Source: G963678445 sp963678445 (GTDB taxonomy: Bacteria; Hydrogenedentota; Hydrogenedentia; Hydrogenedentales; G963678445). Taken from it: 64,000 nt of DNA. The notes beneath the pieces were generated by a model. It saw nothing but the letters and a program-made list of their open reading frames with translations, made no database searches and was not told the origin of the DNA. The translations under genes were made by a program, and so were the position numbers. Below, in pieces: positions 26,896 through 34,751 of the stretch. The stretch lies in the NCBI GenBank assembly GCA_963678445.1, contig OY782877.1, forward strand, positions 3,286,001 through 3,350,000, read 5' to 3'. How positions within the stretch are numbered: position 1 is the stretch's first letter; every line of letters starts with the position of its first letter.

Positions 26896-29481
26896 TTATG
26901 GGAATATTTTTTTCCAGCTTTTTTTTCCACGCCATATTGCGGGAATAGTTGTGCGTATGGGGCGCTGTATTTGCAGGGAAAGGAGCAGGATGAGGGTGGT
27001 TATGCAGAGTATGTTTCCCAAGCGTAGACTTCTTGGGCGGTAATACATTTCAACGGTGTAGTTTCCCGGGTCGAGTGCGATACCGCGAAAGGCATCGTTG
27101 ATGCGTGCAAGGTAGGTGGGCTTTCCGTTGGCGGTGGCACGCCAGTTACGATGCCATGTGTCACTCAGAACCAGCACGCCGGGCCTATTGAGGAGGACTT
27201 TGAGTTTGAGGTGTGCATGCTTGTAGTCGGTTATCACAGCAGGGGTAGGAGGTATGTTGGTTGGCAGGTCGATGGGAATATTTTTTTCTGCCGCGATTTG
27301 GAGTAACTGGGGGTCATTGGACCATGCGCAGTTTCGGTAGGTGGGGGCGTTGAGGTCGAGCGGGGCGGTTTTTAGCGCATGGACGCAGTAGGCGCGAGGA
27401 AGTGCGTCGATGTTTTCGAAGACGATTTTTTGGGCCTGTGGATTACGGTTGGCGTCGTCTTCAAAAACGACAGGATACCCGCTGTCCTGAAAGAATTGTG
27501 TGTAGGGGGCGCGTTGTTTATTAACGAGGATATAGCGCACACCCAGTAGATCCAGGGCGTGTTCGTGAATGCGTGGGGGGCCAGGGGTGCTTCCATGTCC
27601 CATCGTCAGGAAGCCTTCGGTTTGTCCCGGGGTCTCATTAAAATACTGGAAGAAGAAATGCTGGTACCAGGGCATTACGCCGCTACAGTGATCACCCACT
27701 TGGGGGATTTGAAAGGCGCTTCCCCAGGAGGGTGCGAGATCGTTGCGTCCTATTTGGAGTACACGTGCCTGCGGTGTGTTGTTCAAATGCTGGTGGACGA
27801 ATTCCAGGACGGGTGAGGGGAAAGTCGGTAGCTCAATGCGTTTGGGACGCAGGTGGTTGGCGTAGTAGGTCAGTTCGAAAAAACAAAGCAGCAGGATGGC
27901 CAGGCAGAGCCATTGCTTTTTTCCGGGGTAGCGGTATAGGAGCAGCGTGGCGAGGAACAGTGCACCGAAAATCGCAGCCAGTAGTGTAAGCCGTATTGGG
28001 ATGAAGCGGTCGCTGGGGAGCCCGGTATTGCTGGCCAGAAGCAGGAGAAGTATTGGGGGAACTAGGAAGTAGGTAAGGTAGCGTTTTGGGAATCGGACGG
28101 TGTTTTGGAGTGTGTCAAAGCCCATACCAATGAGTAGACAGAGGGGAAGCATCCAAAGTGCGGGCCAGTAGACGACGCGGGGAATACGGTAAGCGGGCAG
28201 GTGGGTAATCAGGGTAAAGGGGAATAGGTTGAAGCTGCGGCCAACTCCGATGAGGAGCAGAACAAGGCAGGTGTAGCGTAGGGGGCGACGTATGGGGGAG
28301 GCATCGTTGCACGAAAGCAGGGCGAGAAAGGCGCATATCAGGCCTGTGTGGGGTATGGTTTTACCCTGCAAAAAGAGTGTGCGTGCGGCACCTGAGAACA
28401 GGATTTTGAAGCTGGTGTTGTACGACTCCCAAAGGTGCTTTGGCGTGAAGAGGGAAATCAAGGCGCGTGGGGGGTAAGCATGGAAATCCTGCGCCAGATG
28501 GTTGTAGGTATTCAGCAGGGGGTGCGTCATCAGGTTTTCGAGTACAGGCAAGCTGATGGGGGCAATGAGCAGGAAGGCGGTGAGCGGAGCCATACTGAGT
28601 ATGGCGAGCGTGGCAAGACGTTGGTGCAAGGTCTGCTGTTGCTGGCATGCCCAGATAAATGCCAGCAGGTGGACACTGGTCATAACCAGCAATAATACAG
28701 GCATGAACAGGGTGAGCATCAGCAGGGCTTCGGCGAGTATGGCGCAGATAAAACTGGGGCTTCTTTGGCGTAACATTTGAAAAGTTTCCACTAAAAGCGA
28801 AGCCTTGCCGTGCTCTAAGACTGTACGTTCCATATCCGTTGTTTGTGGTCGCTGGACAGTTGCCAGGTGGAGCAAGGCGTAAAGCAGAATGGGGGAGAGT
28901 AGATAGGGGGGCGTTACTGAGGTGGCCAGATTGGCGGTGAGGAAACCGTTCATCAGGAAGGCGAATGCGGTGATGCATGCGGCGCAGGGTGATAGATTTA
29001 AATATGTGCTACCGATTTTCAGCAGGCAGTAGAGTGCGAGAAAGCAGAAGAATAGCCATGCGAAATGAAAGGCGAAGTTGTTTGCACCGAGTGTAGCAGC
29101 AAGCAGCGTAACAGGACTTGTTTTTGTATCGACCATGGTTTCAACGCCGACCGTACCTGCTGCTGTATAGGGATTCCAGAAGGGGGATTCGCCGTTCTGT
29201 ATAACGCGACGCATGTAGTGGATGGCGGGTTCGTGTTGTAAAAGGGCGGCGGGTAGATCGATGTAACCATCCCGTGGGCTGCGGTAAGCAGGATCGGGAA
29301 ACCAGCTTGTTGGGGTGCTGTTGATGTGGGTGAACTCATCGAAGAGGTCCGACGGGCGAAAGGAGGCGCCGAGGAAAATGACATCCGGATAAATCAATAT
29401 GAGGAGAGCGATCGCTGTGAGAACAGGAAAAAGAAAAGGAAGGGAAAAAACGGATTTCCCCTCCTTTTCTTTCATGTTCAT
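26896..29481 (-). CDS. YfhO-like multi-pass membrane protein
   Basis: An 861-residue integral membrane protein. The ATG at 29481 follows GGGGAG with a 9-base spacer. An N-terminal helix leads to an extracytoplasmic loop (FDEFTHINSTPTSWFPDPAY... PFWNPYTAAG), many hydrophobic helices, and a C-terminal outer domain ending VLVLSDTWHRNWRATANG, then DPGNYTVEMYYRPRSLRLG. This is the layout of YfhO-type proteins, GT-C-related membrane proteins tied to glycosylation of cell-wall polymers or lipids in Firmicutes. The substrate here is unknown. Codons for the stretch around VQRPQTTDMERTV lie in DNA resembling the interspersed repeat, suggesting an in-frame insertion in a loop. Confidence 0.75.
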   Translation of the reverse strand: MNMKEKEGKSVFSLPFLFPVLTAIALLILIYPDVIFLGASFRPSDLFDEFTHINSTPTSWFPDPAYRSPRDGYIDLPAALLQHEPAIHYMRRVIQNGESPFWNPYTAAGTVGVETMVDTKTSPVTLLAATLGANNFAFHFAWLFFCFLALYCLLKIGSTYLNLSPCAACITAFAFLMNGFLTANLATSVTPPYLLSPILLYALLHLATVQRPQTTDMERTVLEHGKASLLVETFQMLRQRSPSFICAILAEALLMLTLFMPVLLLVMTSVHLLAFIWACQQQQTLHQRLATLAILSMAPLTAFLLIAPISLPVLENLMTHPLLNTYNHLAQDFHAYPPRALISLFTPKHLWESYNTSFKILFSGAARTLFLQGKTIPHTGLICAFLALLSCNDASPIRRPLRYTCLVLLLIGVGRSFNLFPFTLITHLPAYRIPRVVYWPALWMLPLCLLIGMGFDTLQNTVRFPKRYLTYFLVPPILLLLLASNTGLPSDRFIPIRLTLLAAIFGALFLATLLLYRYPGKKQWLCLAILLLCFFELTYYANHLRPKRIELPTFPSPVLEFVHQHLNNTPQARVLQIGRNDLAPSWGSAFQIPQVGDHCSGVMPWYQHFFFQYFNETPGQTEGFLTMGHGSTPGPPRIHEHALDLLGVRYILVNKQRAPYTQFFQDSGYPVVFEDDANRNPQAQKIVFENIDALPRAYCVHALKTAPLDLNAPTYRNCAWSNDPQLLQIAAEKNIPIDLPTNIPPTPAVITDYKHAHLKLKVLLNRPGVLVLSDTWHRNWRATANGKPTYLARINDAFRGIALDPGNYTVEMYYRPRSLRLGNILCITTLILLLSLQIQRPIRTTIPAIWRGKKSWKKIFP
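28800..28866 (+). repeat. repeat-like segment inside the YfhO-like gene
   Basis: On the plus strand, GTTCCATATCCGTTG followed by TTTGTGGTCGCTGGACAGTT resembles the right half of the interspersed repeat, including most of the hairpin. It is read antisense as codons of the membrane protein without breaking the frame. Confidence 0.35.
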
Positions 29482-29524
29482 AGCTAGACGCTCCCCATTT
29501 TTGAAGCATTATCGGGTGAGGATT

Positions 29525-30505
29525 TTACCAGCCTCGTGCACGAAACGCGTCCATGGATTCGCGATCCGTAGCATGGGGCGGCGCTACCGATAAATCAGTG
29601 ATTTCAGCGCGCTCCTCTGGCGAAAGGTGGATATCCAAGCATTGCAAGGTATTGTTGAACTGGGCCAAATTGCGTGCGCCGATGATAGGCGAGGTGATGG
29701 CCGGGTGGCTCTTCACCCAAGCTACAGCCAGTGCTGCGGGTGAAAGCGATTTTGACTCTGCATAATCCACGAAGCGTTTGGTAATTTCAACATATTGCGA
29801 ATTGTCATACCGTTGCCGATACATTTCCGCCTCTTCGAGACGTCCTGATTCGCCACGCAGGTATTTCCCGGTTAAGAGGCCAGCAGCGATAGCGTTATAG
29901 GGCGCCACAGCCAGCCCTTCGTACTGCGCCAGTGGAAGCAACTCCACCTCGCATTGACGTTTGACCAGACTGTACATGGGCTGGATACATACAATGGGCA
30001 TATAGTTGCGCTGTTGCGTAACGGAGATCGCTTTCATGATCTGCCATGCAGCGAAATTCGAGATAGCGCAATATCGCACTTTTCCCTGCTCCACCAGCGT
30101 GTTTACCGCTGCCAGGGACTGGGCAATATCTACGTGTTCATCCCAGTGATGCAGATACAAAATATCAAGGTAATCCGTTTGCAGACGTCTGAGCGATTTT
30201 TCCACCGAGGCCAGCAGGTTGCGGCGGGACAAACCCTCATCATTGCGTCCACCGCCAGAAGGAAAATAGACCTTCGAGGTAAGAATAATTTCATCGCGGT
30301 GGGGGCCTATCCAACGCCCAACGATTTCTTCCGTCAGCCCCTTATTATAATTATGAGCCGCGTCAAAAAAATTGATTCCCCGTTCCAGGGCATGGTCCAT
30401 AATGCTACGCGACGTGTCCTCGTCAGACTCATTGCCAAAAGTCATCGTGCCCAGGCACAGTTCAGAAACGAGTAGTCCCGTTTTTCCAAGACGCACATAT
30501 TCCAC
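29525..30505 (-). CDS. aldo/keto reductase
   Basis: A 326-residue NAD(P)H-dependent oxidoreductase with a TIM-barrel fold. It starts at a GTG with AGGAGG seven bases upstream. The catalytic tetrad is visible: D48 and Y53 in FFDAAHNYN, K78 in LTSKVYF, and the histidine in DILYLHHWD. Cofactor-binding residues fall in SPIIGARNLAQ near the C-terminus. The substrate cannot be told from sequence; relatives reduce sugar-derived aldehydes and ketones. It lies 26 bases after the tRNA-dihydrouridine synthase gene on the same strand, so they probably share a transcript. Confidence 0.9.
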   Translation of the reverse strand: MEYVRLGKTGLLVSELCLGTMTFGNESDEDTSRSIMDHALERGINFFDAAHNYNKGLTEEIVGRWIGPHRDEIILTSKVYFPSGGGRNDEGLSRRNLLASVEKSLRRLQTDYLDILYLHHWDEHVDIAQSLAAVNTLVEQGKVRYCAISNFAAWQIMKAISVTQQRNYMPIVCIQPMYSLVKRQCEVELLPLAQYEGLAVAPYNAIAAGLLTGKYLRGESGRLEEAEMYRQRYDNSQYVEITKRFVDYAESKSLSPAALAVAWVKSHPAITSPIIGARNLAQFNNTLQCLDIHLSPEERAEITDLSVAPPHATDRESMDAFRARGW

Positions 30506-30531
30506 AAGCGCATCCTCCTTCCTTGAAATCT

Positions 30532-31524
30532 TTACGCAGACTTGTCTTGTTCCTGCGTTTCCGTATTATAAGCTTTCATAAAGCGGTGCAGGCGTTCTAC
30601 GATCGGTTCCACCTCTTCATAGGTCATCAGATCGCGACGTAATTGTGCAATGTGATGCACGCCGCGAAGATAGTGCGCGTAATTTTTGCGGAACGAGAGC
30701 ACGCCACGGCGCACACCGCGATATTCCGCCTGGGCGCGTAAATGGCGGATGCAAAAAGCGACCCGTTCCTCTAGCGATGGTTCTGGTAACAGTTCCCCAG
30801 TGTTTAGATAGTGTCGCGTTTGATGGAATATCCACGGATTCGTAATCGCGCCTCGTCCTATCATAACCCCATCACAACCCATATCCAGACAGGTTTTAGC
30901 ATCCTGAGGCGTTTTTATATCCCCATTTGCGATGAGGGGGATGTTACTTGCTTCCTTGATGCGGGGCAGCCACGACCAGTCCGCATGGCCCGTGTATCCC
31001 TGTTTCCGTGTGCGACAGTGAACCGTCAACGCCTGCACGCCCAAGTCTTCCAACATCCGCGCCACTTCAAGGATGACAATCGACTCCTCATCCCAGCCTA
31101 AACGCGTTTTTACCGTGACCGGTAGCGACGTGCCCCGTAGGACTGCCGCCACAGCCGCCTCAAAACGTTCTAAATCACGCAACAACCCCGCGCCGTCACC
31201 ACGCATAGCGATCTTTTTTACCCAGCAGCCACAGTTAATATCCACCCAATCCGCCCCGTAGTCCTGTGCAATGCCCGCCGCCTCCTCCATCGAAGCCTCG
31301 GCACTCCCATAAAGCTGGATCGCTATCGGCCGCTCCTCCTCCAGGATCTGAATCTTCCCCGTGGTACGTTTTACATTACGAATCAACGCCTCACAGCTTG
31401 CAAACTCCGTGTACAGCAGATCGGCCCCCTGTTCCTTACACAGCAGGCGAAAGGGTTGATCCGTTACATCCTCCATCGGCGCCAGACATAGAGGGCGATC
31501 TATCTCAATATTTCCAATATGCAC
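30532..31524 (-). CDS. tRNA-dihydrouridine synthase family protein
   Basis: A 330-residue FMN-dependent enzyme that reduces uridines in the tRNA D-loop. It starts at a GTG with GAGGTG upstream. The N-terminus LCLAPMEDVTDQPFR is the family flavin-binding opening. The catalytic cysteine is C100 in DINCGCWVKK; most Dus proteins have proline after this cysteine, here tryptophan. Other family blocks are ALTVHCRTRKQGYTG, PLIANGDIKTPQDA and GCDGVMIGRGAITNPW. The C-terminal helical tRNA-binding domain (SFRKNYAHYLRG) is complete. It is upstream of the aldo/keto reductase. Confidence 0.9.
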   Translation of the reverse strand: MHIGNIEIDRPLCLAPMEDVTDQPFRLLCKEQGADLLYTEFASCEALIRNVKRTTGKIQILEEERPIAIQLYGSAEASMEEAAGIAQDYGADWVDINCGCWVKKIAMRGDGAGLLRDLERFEAAVAAVLRGTSLPVTVKTRLGWDEESIVILEVARMLEDLGVQALTVHCRTRKQGYTGHADWSWLPRIKEASNIPLIANGDIKTPQDAKTCLDMGCDGVMIGRGAITNPWIFHQTRHYLNTGELLPEPSLEERVAFCIRHLRAQAEYRGVRRGVLSFRKNYAHYLRGVHHIAQLRRDLMTYEEVEPIVERLHRFMKAYNTETQEQDKSA

Positions 31525-31560
31525 GGACTACAGCACCTCACGAAAAGTTGAGAGTTCCTT

Positions 31561-31682
31561 TTTAATGACTAAAATCTGCGAAAGCTGTCATAAAAAACGA
31601 CGTTTTATTTCGGTCAGCGACGGCAAGGCCCATATTTCTTGGGTGTAGCCCTGGCCATCTTGCGGTCGCTGGACCGCTTTAG
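31561..31682 (+). repeat. interspersed palindromic repeat, long form (reference copy)
   Basis: A well-kept copy used to describe the family. Blocks in order: TTTAATGACTAAAATCTGC; AAAGCTGTCATAAAAAACGA; CGTTTTATTTCGGTCAG; CGACGGCAAGGCCCATA; a first stem around GTGTAGCCCTGGCCAT; a second perfect stem GCGGTC-GCTG-GACCGC; ending TTTAG. Short-form copies lack the first stem. The family is intergenic in both orientations, with about 19 recognisable copies in this window. Confidence 0.8.
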
Positions 31683-31760
31683 CTTGTTAACCGGGAAATG
31701 TATTAAGCATAGCATATCCGTGAGCACCTATCCGACCCAGGTTCATCTTTAAAAAAGGGG

Positions 31761-31789
31761 TTGACGCGAAGGAATAACTAAAGTACTGT
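31761..31789 (+). promoter_or_regulatory. sigma-70-type promoter for the lipoprotein cluster
   Basis: TTGACG, 17 bases, TACTGT. It lies about 155 bases upstream of the first lipoprotein start. Confidence 0.45.
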
Positions 31790-31945
31790 ACATGTATCTG
31801 GTTAGACAATTGCTATAGGGGTATTGTAGGGGGTGGTTCTTGGGTAAGCCCTTTGTTGATCGTAGGGGAAGGGGAAAGACATCGTCTGCGTATAAGGCAC
31901 ATGCTTGCCTGGCAGACTGAGGTCAAGTGAGGCAGGAGCTGCGGT

Positions 31946-32563
31946 ATGCAACAAGCTACTGAAGTGATCCAGTCATCCCAGGCAGGCGGTATAGTTCCTT
32001 GTGCCGCGTGTGCTCGCAGCAGGTCTGTCTTTTTTCCAACCGCTTTTAAAACCCCAGCCACTCAATTGCTTCTGCATTACCTGAAGTTCGTGAATCGCCT
32101 AACGTTGGGTAACTGTCCGAAGCACTTTTTACTTTTAGCAATCTCGTCATGGATGCTTCTCGGATGCGTTTCACTGGAAACTTGCGGGAGCGACGGAAAA
32201 CCTCGCGTGGCAGGATTCGCAAAAGTGGAAGCTTCGGTTGAGGTAGCCGAAGGGCAGATCTGTCGGGTTCGCACCCCGGGTATTTCTCTGTGTTTCCATA
32301 AACACGCCCCCATATTGACCATAGGTTACCGCGATTCCCTCTACTTTTACCCCGTCAATGACAACGAACAGCCAGAGAAAATGCAACCGGCAGCAGTGTT
32401 CTACAGAATCTCAGGTTGCGGGACAACTGGTTCTTCCCTCTTTCTTGGCCAGGTTTATCGTTTCGAAGTAGCCGCCCCGCCTTCTGGAGAATCAGTCGTG
32501 CGATACATCTCATTCAATGAACAAAACGTTGAGAAAACTATAATCAGGGAGAGAAAACTATGA
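31946..32563 (+). CDS. putative lipoprotein, first of the cluster
   Basis: 205 residues from an ATG with AGGAG eight bases upstream. Oddly, the lipoprotein signal (HFLLLAISSWMLLGC) begins only near residue 58, leaving a long cysteine-containing leader. An in-frame GTG at 32090 would give a normal signal but has no clear ribosome site, so the start is uncertain. The mature part (about 130 residues) is beta-rich and includes CRVRTPGISLCFHKH and LYFYPVNDNEQ. No family is recognised. Its stop overlaps the next start (ATGA), so the genes are translationally coupled. Confidence 0.6.
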   Translation: MQQATEVIQSSQAGGIVPCAACARSRSVFFPTAFKTPATQLLLHYLKFVNRLTLGNCPKHFLLLAISSWMLLGCVSLETCGSDGKPRVAGFAKVEASVEVAEGQICRVRTPGISLCFHKHAPILTIGYRDSLYFYPVNDNEQPEKMQPAAVFYRISGCGTTGSSLFLGQVYRFEVAAPPSGESVVRYISFNEQNVEKTIIRERKL

Positions 32564-33078
32564 AACTTCTTCGTCTGCTTTCACGTAATTTGGCAGTAAC
32601 ATGCATAGTGGCTTTGCTGTTATGCGGTTGCCGCACCCATGGTGTCTTTGTAGAGGCTGGGCATGCGGGCTTATATATTGAATTTTCAGAGAACGGTATC
32701 ACGCCCGTTAACATTGACCTGGGACTTGAACGAAGTGTACTCGCCTTTGTGCCTCAGTTGAAAGAGCCCGTTACGGGTGAAGACGATAAGCCCCTTCCGA
32801 GTGGTATCAACGATCCTTGCCTGGGATCCGAGCCGCCCGAAGAGTGCTCCGACGAAAAAAGAGAGACAATACTGACCCTTACACCGGATTCTGGAGAGCT
32901 TGCCGGCATGTATAGTTGGTACGATGCACAGCTTAAACTTTCCTCCCAAAAAATTAACGTTGATTACTTTCTGGCTACCGGTGTGGCTGCAAGCAACATT
33001 GTCGCAAACCCGGAAAATGTAAAAAGTATGTGGTTAAGTTTCCCAATGGAGAATTCAGGGGAAGGGGAGGGTAAGTGA
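32560..33078 (+). CDS. putative lipoprotein, second of the cluster
   Basis: A 172-residue protein with an N-terminal lipoprotein signal ending LLLCGC. The start of the mature part, THGVFVEAGHAGLYIEF, then NGITPVNIDLGLERS and AFVPQ, aligns with the same region of the next protein (YRGAVFSQVNHIGVQA, TGIPIKVSASLDHAM, AITPQ). The two are therefore paralogues in their first 60 residues. The rest is acidic (DPCLGSEPPEECSDEKRE) and not recognised. It overlaps the upstream gene by four bases and the next gene starts two bases after its stop. Confidence 0.65.
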   Translation: MKLLRLLSRNLAVTCIVALLLCGCRTHGVFVEAGHAGLYIEFSENGITPVNIDLGLERSVLAFVPQLKEPVTGEDDKPLPSGINDPCLGSEPPEECSDEKRETILTLTPDSGELAGMYSWYDAQLKLSSQKINVDYFLATGVAASNIVANPENVKSMWLSFPMENSGEGEGK

Positions 33079-33079
33079 C

Positions 33080-34141
33080 ATGAACCGTACAAGGAATTAT
33101 TTAAAAACCAACTCTCCTGTAATTCTCTTGACCCCACATATGTTGGCCAGCAGGACTTGTCTTGCTTTAGTTTTTCTGCTCACTGCCGGAATGTTCTTTC
33201 AGAGCTGTGCCTATCGGGGGGCCGTCTTTTCTCAAGTCAACCATATTGGCGTGCAGGCTAAAAGCGATCCCCAAACGGGCATCCCCATAAAAGTATCCGC
33301 CAGTCTCGATCACGCCATGATAGCAATCACGCCACAGCACAATATCTCATCCACCAAATCTCAGGGGAGGAGCCAGGAAAAAGCGCAGGGTACCGGTGAG
33401 ATTGCTGCACTCATCGCACGCACAAGCATGGGCGCCATGTATCCCTTGCCCCAAGAACGTGCTATTACAGATAAAGTATATAAGGTTCGCGAAACGAAAG
33501 AACAATGGCGGGAGAATATGCGCGACGCAATGGAGACAGCCTTGGCTTCGACGGAAGATTCGGGCACTATCCCTTCGATCGTGGAGGGCTTGCAGGCTCT
33601 TCGAAAGGAGCGACCGACGGCCTCTTACGAATCTTTTTATCCTTTCATGTTTGAAAAAGGGGAAGTATCGTTACGTGCGCGTTCCTGTTTTTTGGCAGGG
33701 ACTCCGGCTATTATTGCCTCTATGCCAGAAAATACTACTATTATACTTCAACAAAATGAGGGTCAAAAATATAAAATCAACCTCGAAGAAACTGCTGAGG
33801 ACCGCTTGGGAAGTGCGATGGTTATCAATTCAGGGTTTACACCAGAGATGGCCAAAGTCGATAAACTGCTCTACAAGGTCAATGACCTGGAAGAAGAAGA
33901 ACAGCGCAAAGCCTGTAAACTTATTGCTGCCTGCGTTTCAGAGGAGTTTAAAAAAGAGTATGAAAAGGCTAGCCAAGAATTGTCCGAAGGATACACGGGG
34001 TTTCACCGGGCCGTGCATGCCTACATAAGGGGTGGAGGAGAGCAGAGCGAGCGTCACCGACTTTTGTCAGAAGGTATAGAATTATACTTTGAGGCAAAGG
34101 AGCAGCAAAGTAAGAAACGAACTAAACAATTAAAGAGATAA
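33080..34141 (+). CDS. putative lipoprotein, third of the cluster, with helical tail
   Basis: 353 residues. The signal is long, with a lipobox ending FFQSC near residue 43. The first mature segment is homologous by eye to the preceding lipoprotein. The centre and C-terminus are rich in helix-forming, charged stretches (EEEEQRKACKLIAACVSEEF, KKEYEKASQELSEG) and end in a basic tail (KKRTKQLKR). No known domain is recognised. I infer an envelope complex formed by the three lipoproteins, with this one offering a coiled interaction surface. Confidence 0.6.
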   Translation: MNRTRNYLKTNSPVILLTPHMLASRTCLALVFLLTAGMFFQSCAYRGAVFSQVNHIGVQAKSDPQTGIPIKVSASLDHAMIAITPQHNISSTKSQGRSQEKAQGTGEIAALIARTSMGAMYPLPQERAITDKVYKVRETKEQWRENMRDAMETALASTEDSGTIPSIVEGLQALRKERPTASYESFYPFMFEKGEVSLRARSCFLAGTPAIIASMPENTTIILQQNEGQKYKINLEETAEDRLGSAMVINSGFTPEMAKVDKLLYKVNDLEEEEQRKACKLIAACVSEEFKKEYEKASQELSEGYTGFHRAVHAYIRGGGEQSERHRLLSEGIELYFEAKEQQSKKRTKQLKR

Positions 34142-34152
34142 GGAGGATTACG

Positions 34153-34329
34153 ATGTCAGAAGAGAGGAATGATGAGGACGGTAAGGACTTTGGACCATAC
34201 CAACTTGAGGAACTCTGTGTGGAAGTGAAAAAGTGTTTTGAAGGGCCGGCACCGAAGGGGTACTCGCTTGAAATCTTCAAGAAAACGGATGGAACCTATA
34301 TGTTGCGAGAATGGTATAGAACTGAGTGA
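34153..34329 (+). CDS. 58-residue small protein at the end of the lipoprotein operon
   Basis: A small frame with a near-perfect ribosome site (AAGGAGG, 5-base gap) starting 11 bases after the third lipoprotein stop. The product is acidic and soluble with two cysteines (LCVEVKKCFEG) and ends LREWYRTE. No family is recognised. Spacing and ribosome site argue that it is translated with the operon. Its 5' end contains GACGGTAAGGAC, identical to a block of the interspersed repeat, perhaps by chance. Confidence 0.6.
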   Translation: MSEERNDEDGKDFGPYQLEELCVEVKKCFEGPAPKGYSLEIFKKTDGTYMLREWYRTE

Positions 34330-34751
34330 ACCCAGTTTCTGGAATTTCCTTTTAATCCAGTGTCCTCGCAAAAAAAGAGTAGAATTTCATCCAAAATTAC
34401 TCCGAGGTTCCCTCTTTTTGCAAAATTGGGTTGCGTGATTGCGTACAAGACTGGGGATAAAAAATTAATCTCTAACGTGTCGTTGGCAAGTTTTATTGAA
34501 AAAAGCTTGTGGCTCCCCTACTTTCTCAGGTAGAGCGGGGGAGCTTTCAGGTTATAGAACGGATAAAGGAGACCGTTAGAGGCGTTAGCTTTGAATAAGG
34601 CTCTTGGGGTACTCAAGAGAGCACAGCCAAAATGTATAGTCTTTGTCGTTCTGGATTCCGACAGAAACTTTTTGAAACCTGTTTGCGTCTGTTATGTCTG
34701 ATTAGAAGGGCGGTTTGTGTCTGGGAGTAAGGGTTGGAAAGGGAAGTTGAT
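34330..34751. other. gene-free stretch after the lipoprotein operon
   Basis: It holds a terminator-like hairpin at 34512-34543. Around 34632-34680 TATAGTCTTTGTCGTTCTGG resembles a badly decayed minus-orientation repeat copy. The short open frame at 34238-34438 is out of frame with the small protein and unsupported. Confidence 0.4.
34512..34543 (+). terminator. terminator-like hairpin after the lipoprotein operon
   Basis: Outer stem GCTCCCC / GGGGAGC with inner CTAC / GTAG and a small bulge, followed by TTTCAGG. Confidence 0.45.

Larger units (their letters stand above)
31525..31945. other. divergent intergenic region with a repeat copy and a promoter
   Basis: It contains a long-form repeat at 31561-31682 and a promoter-like pair at 31761-31789 driving the lipoprotein cluster. 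I see no gene in it. Confidence 0.5.

Noticed and set aside
34238..34438. 66-codon plus-strand frame after the lipoproteins
   Set aside because: Overlaps the better-supported 58-residue small protein in another frame and has no ribosome site.
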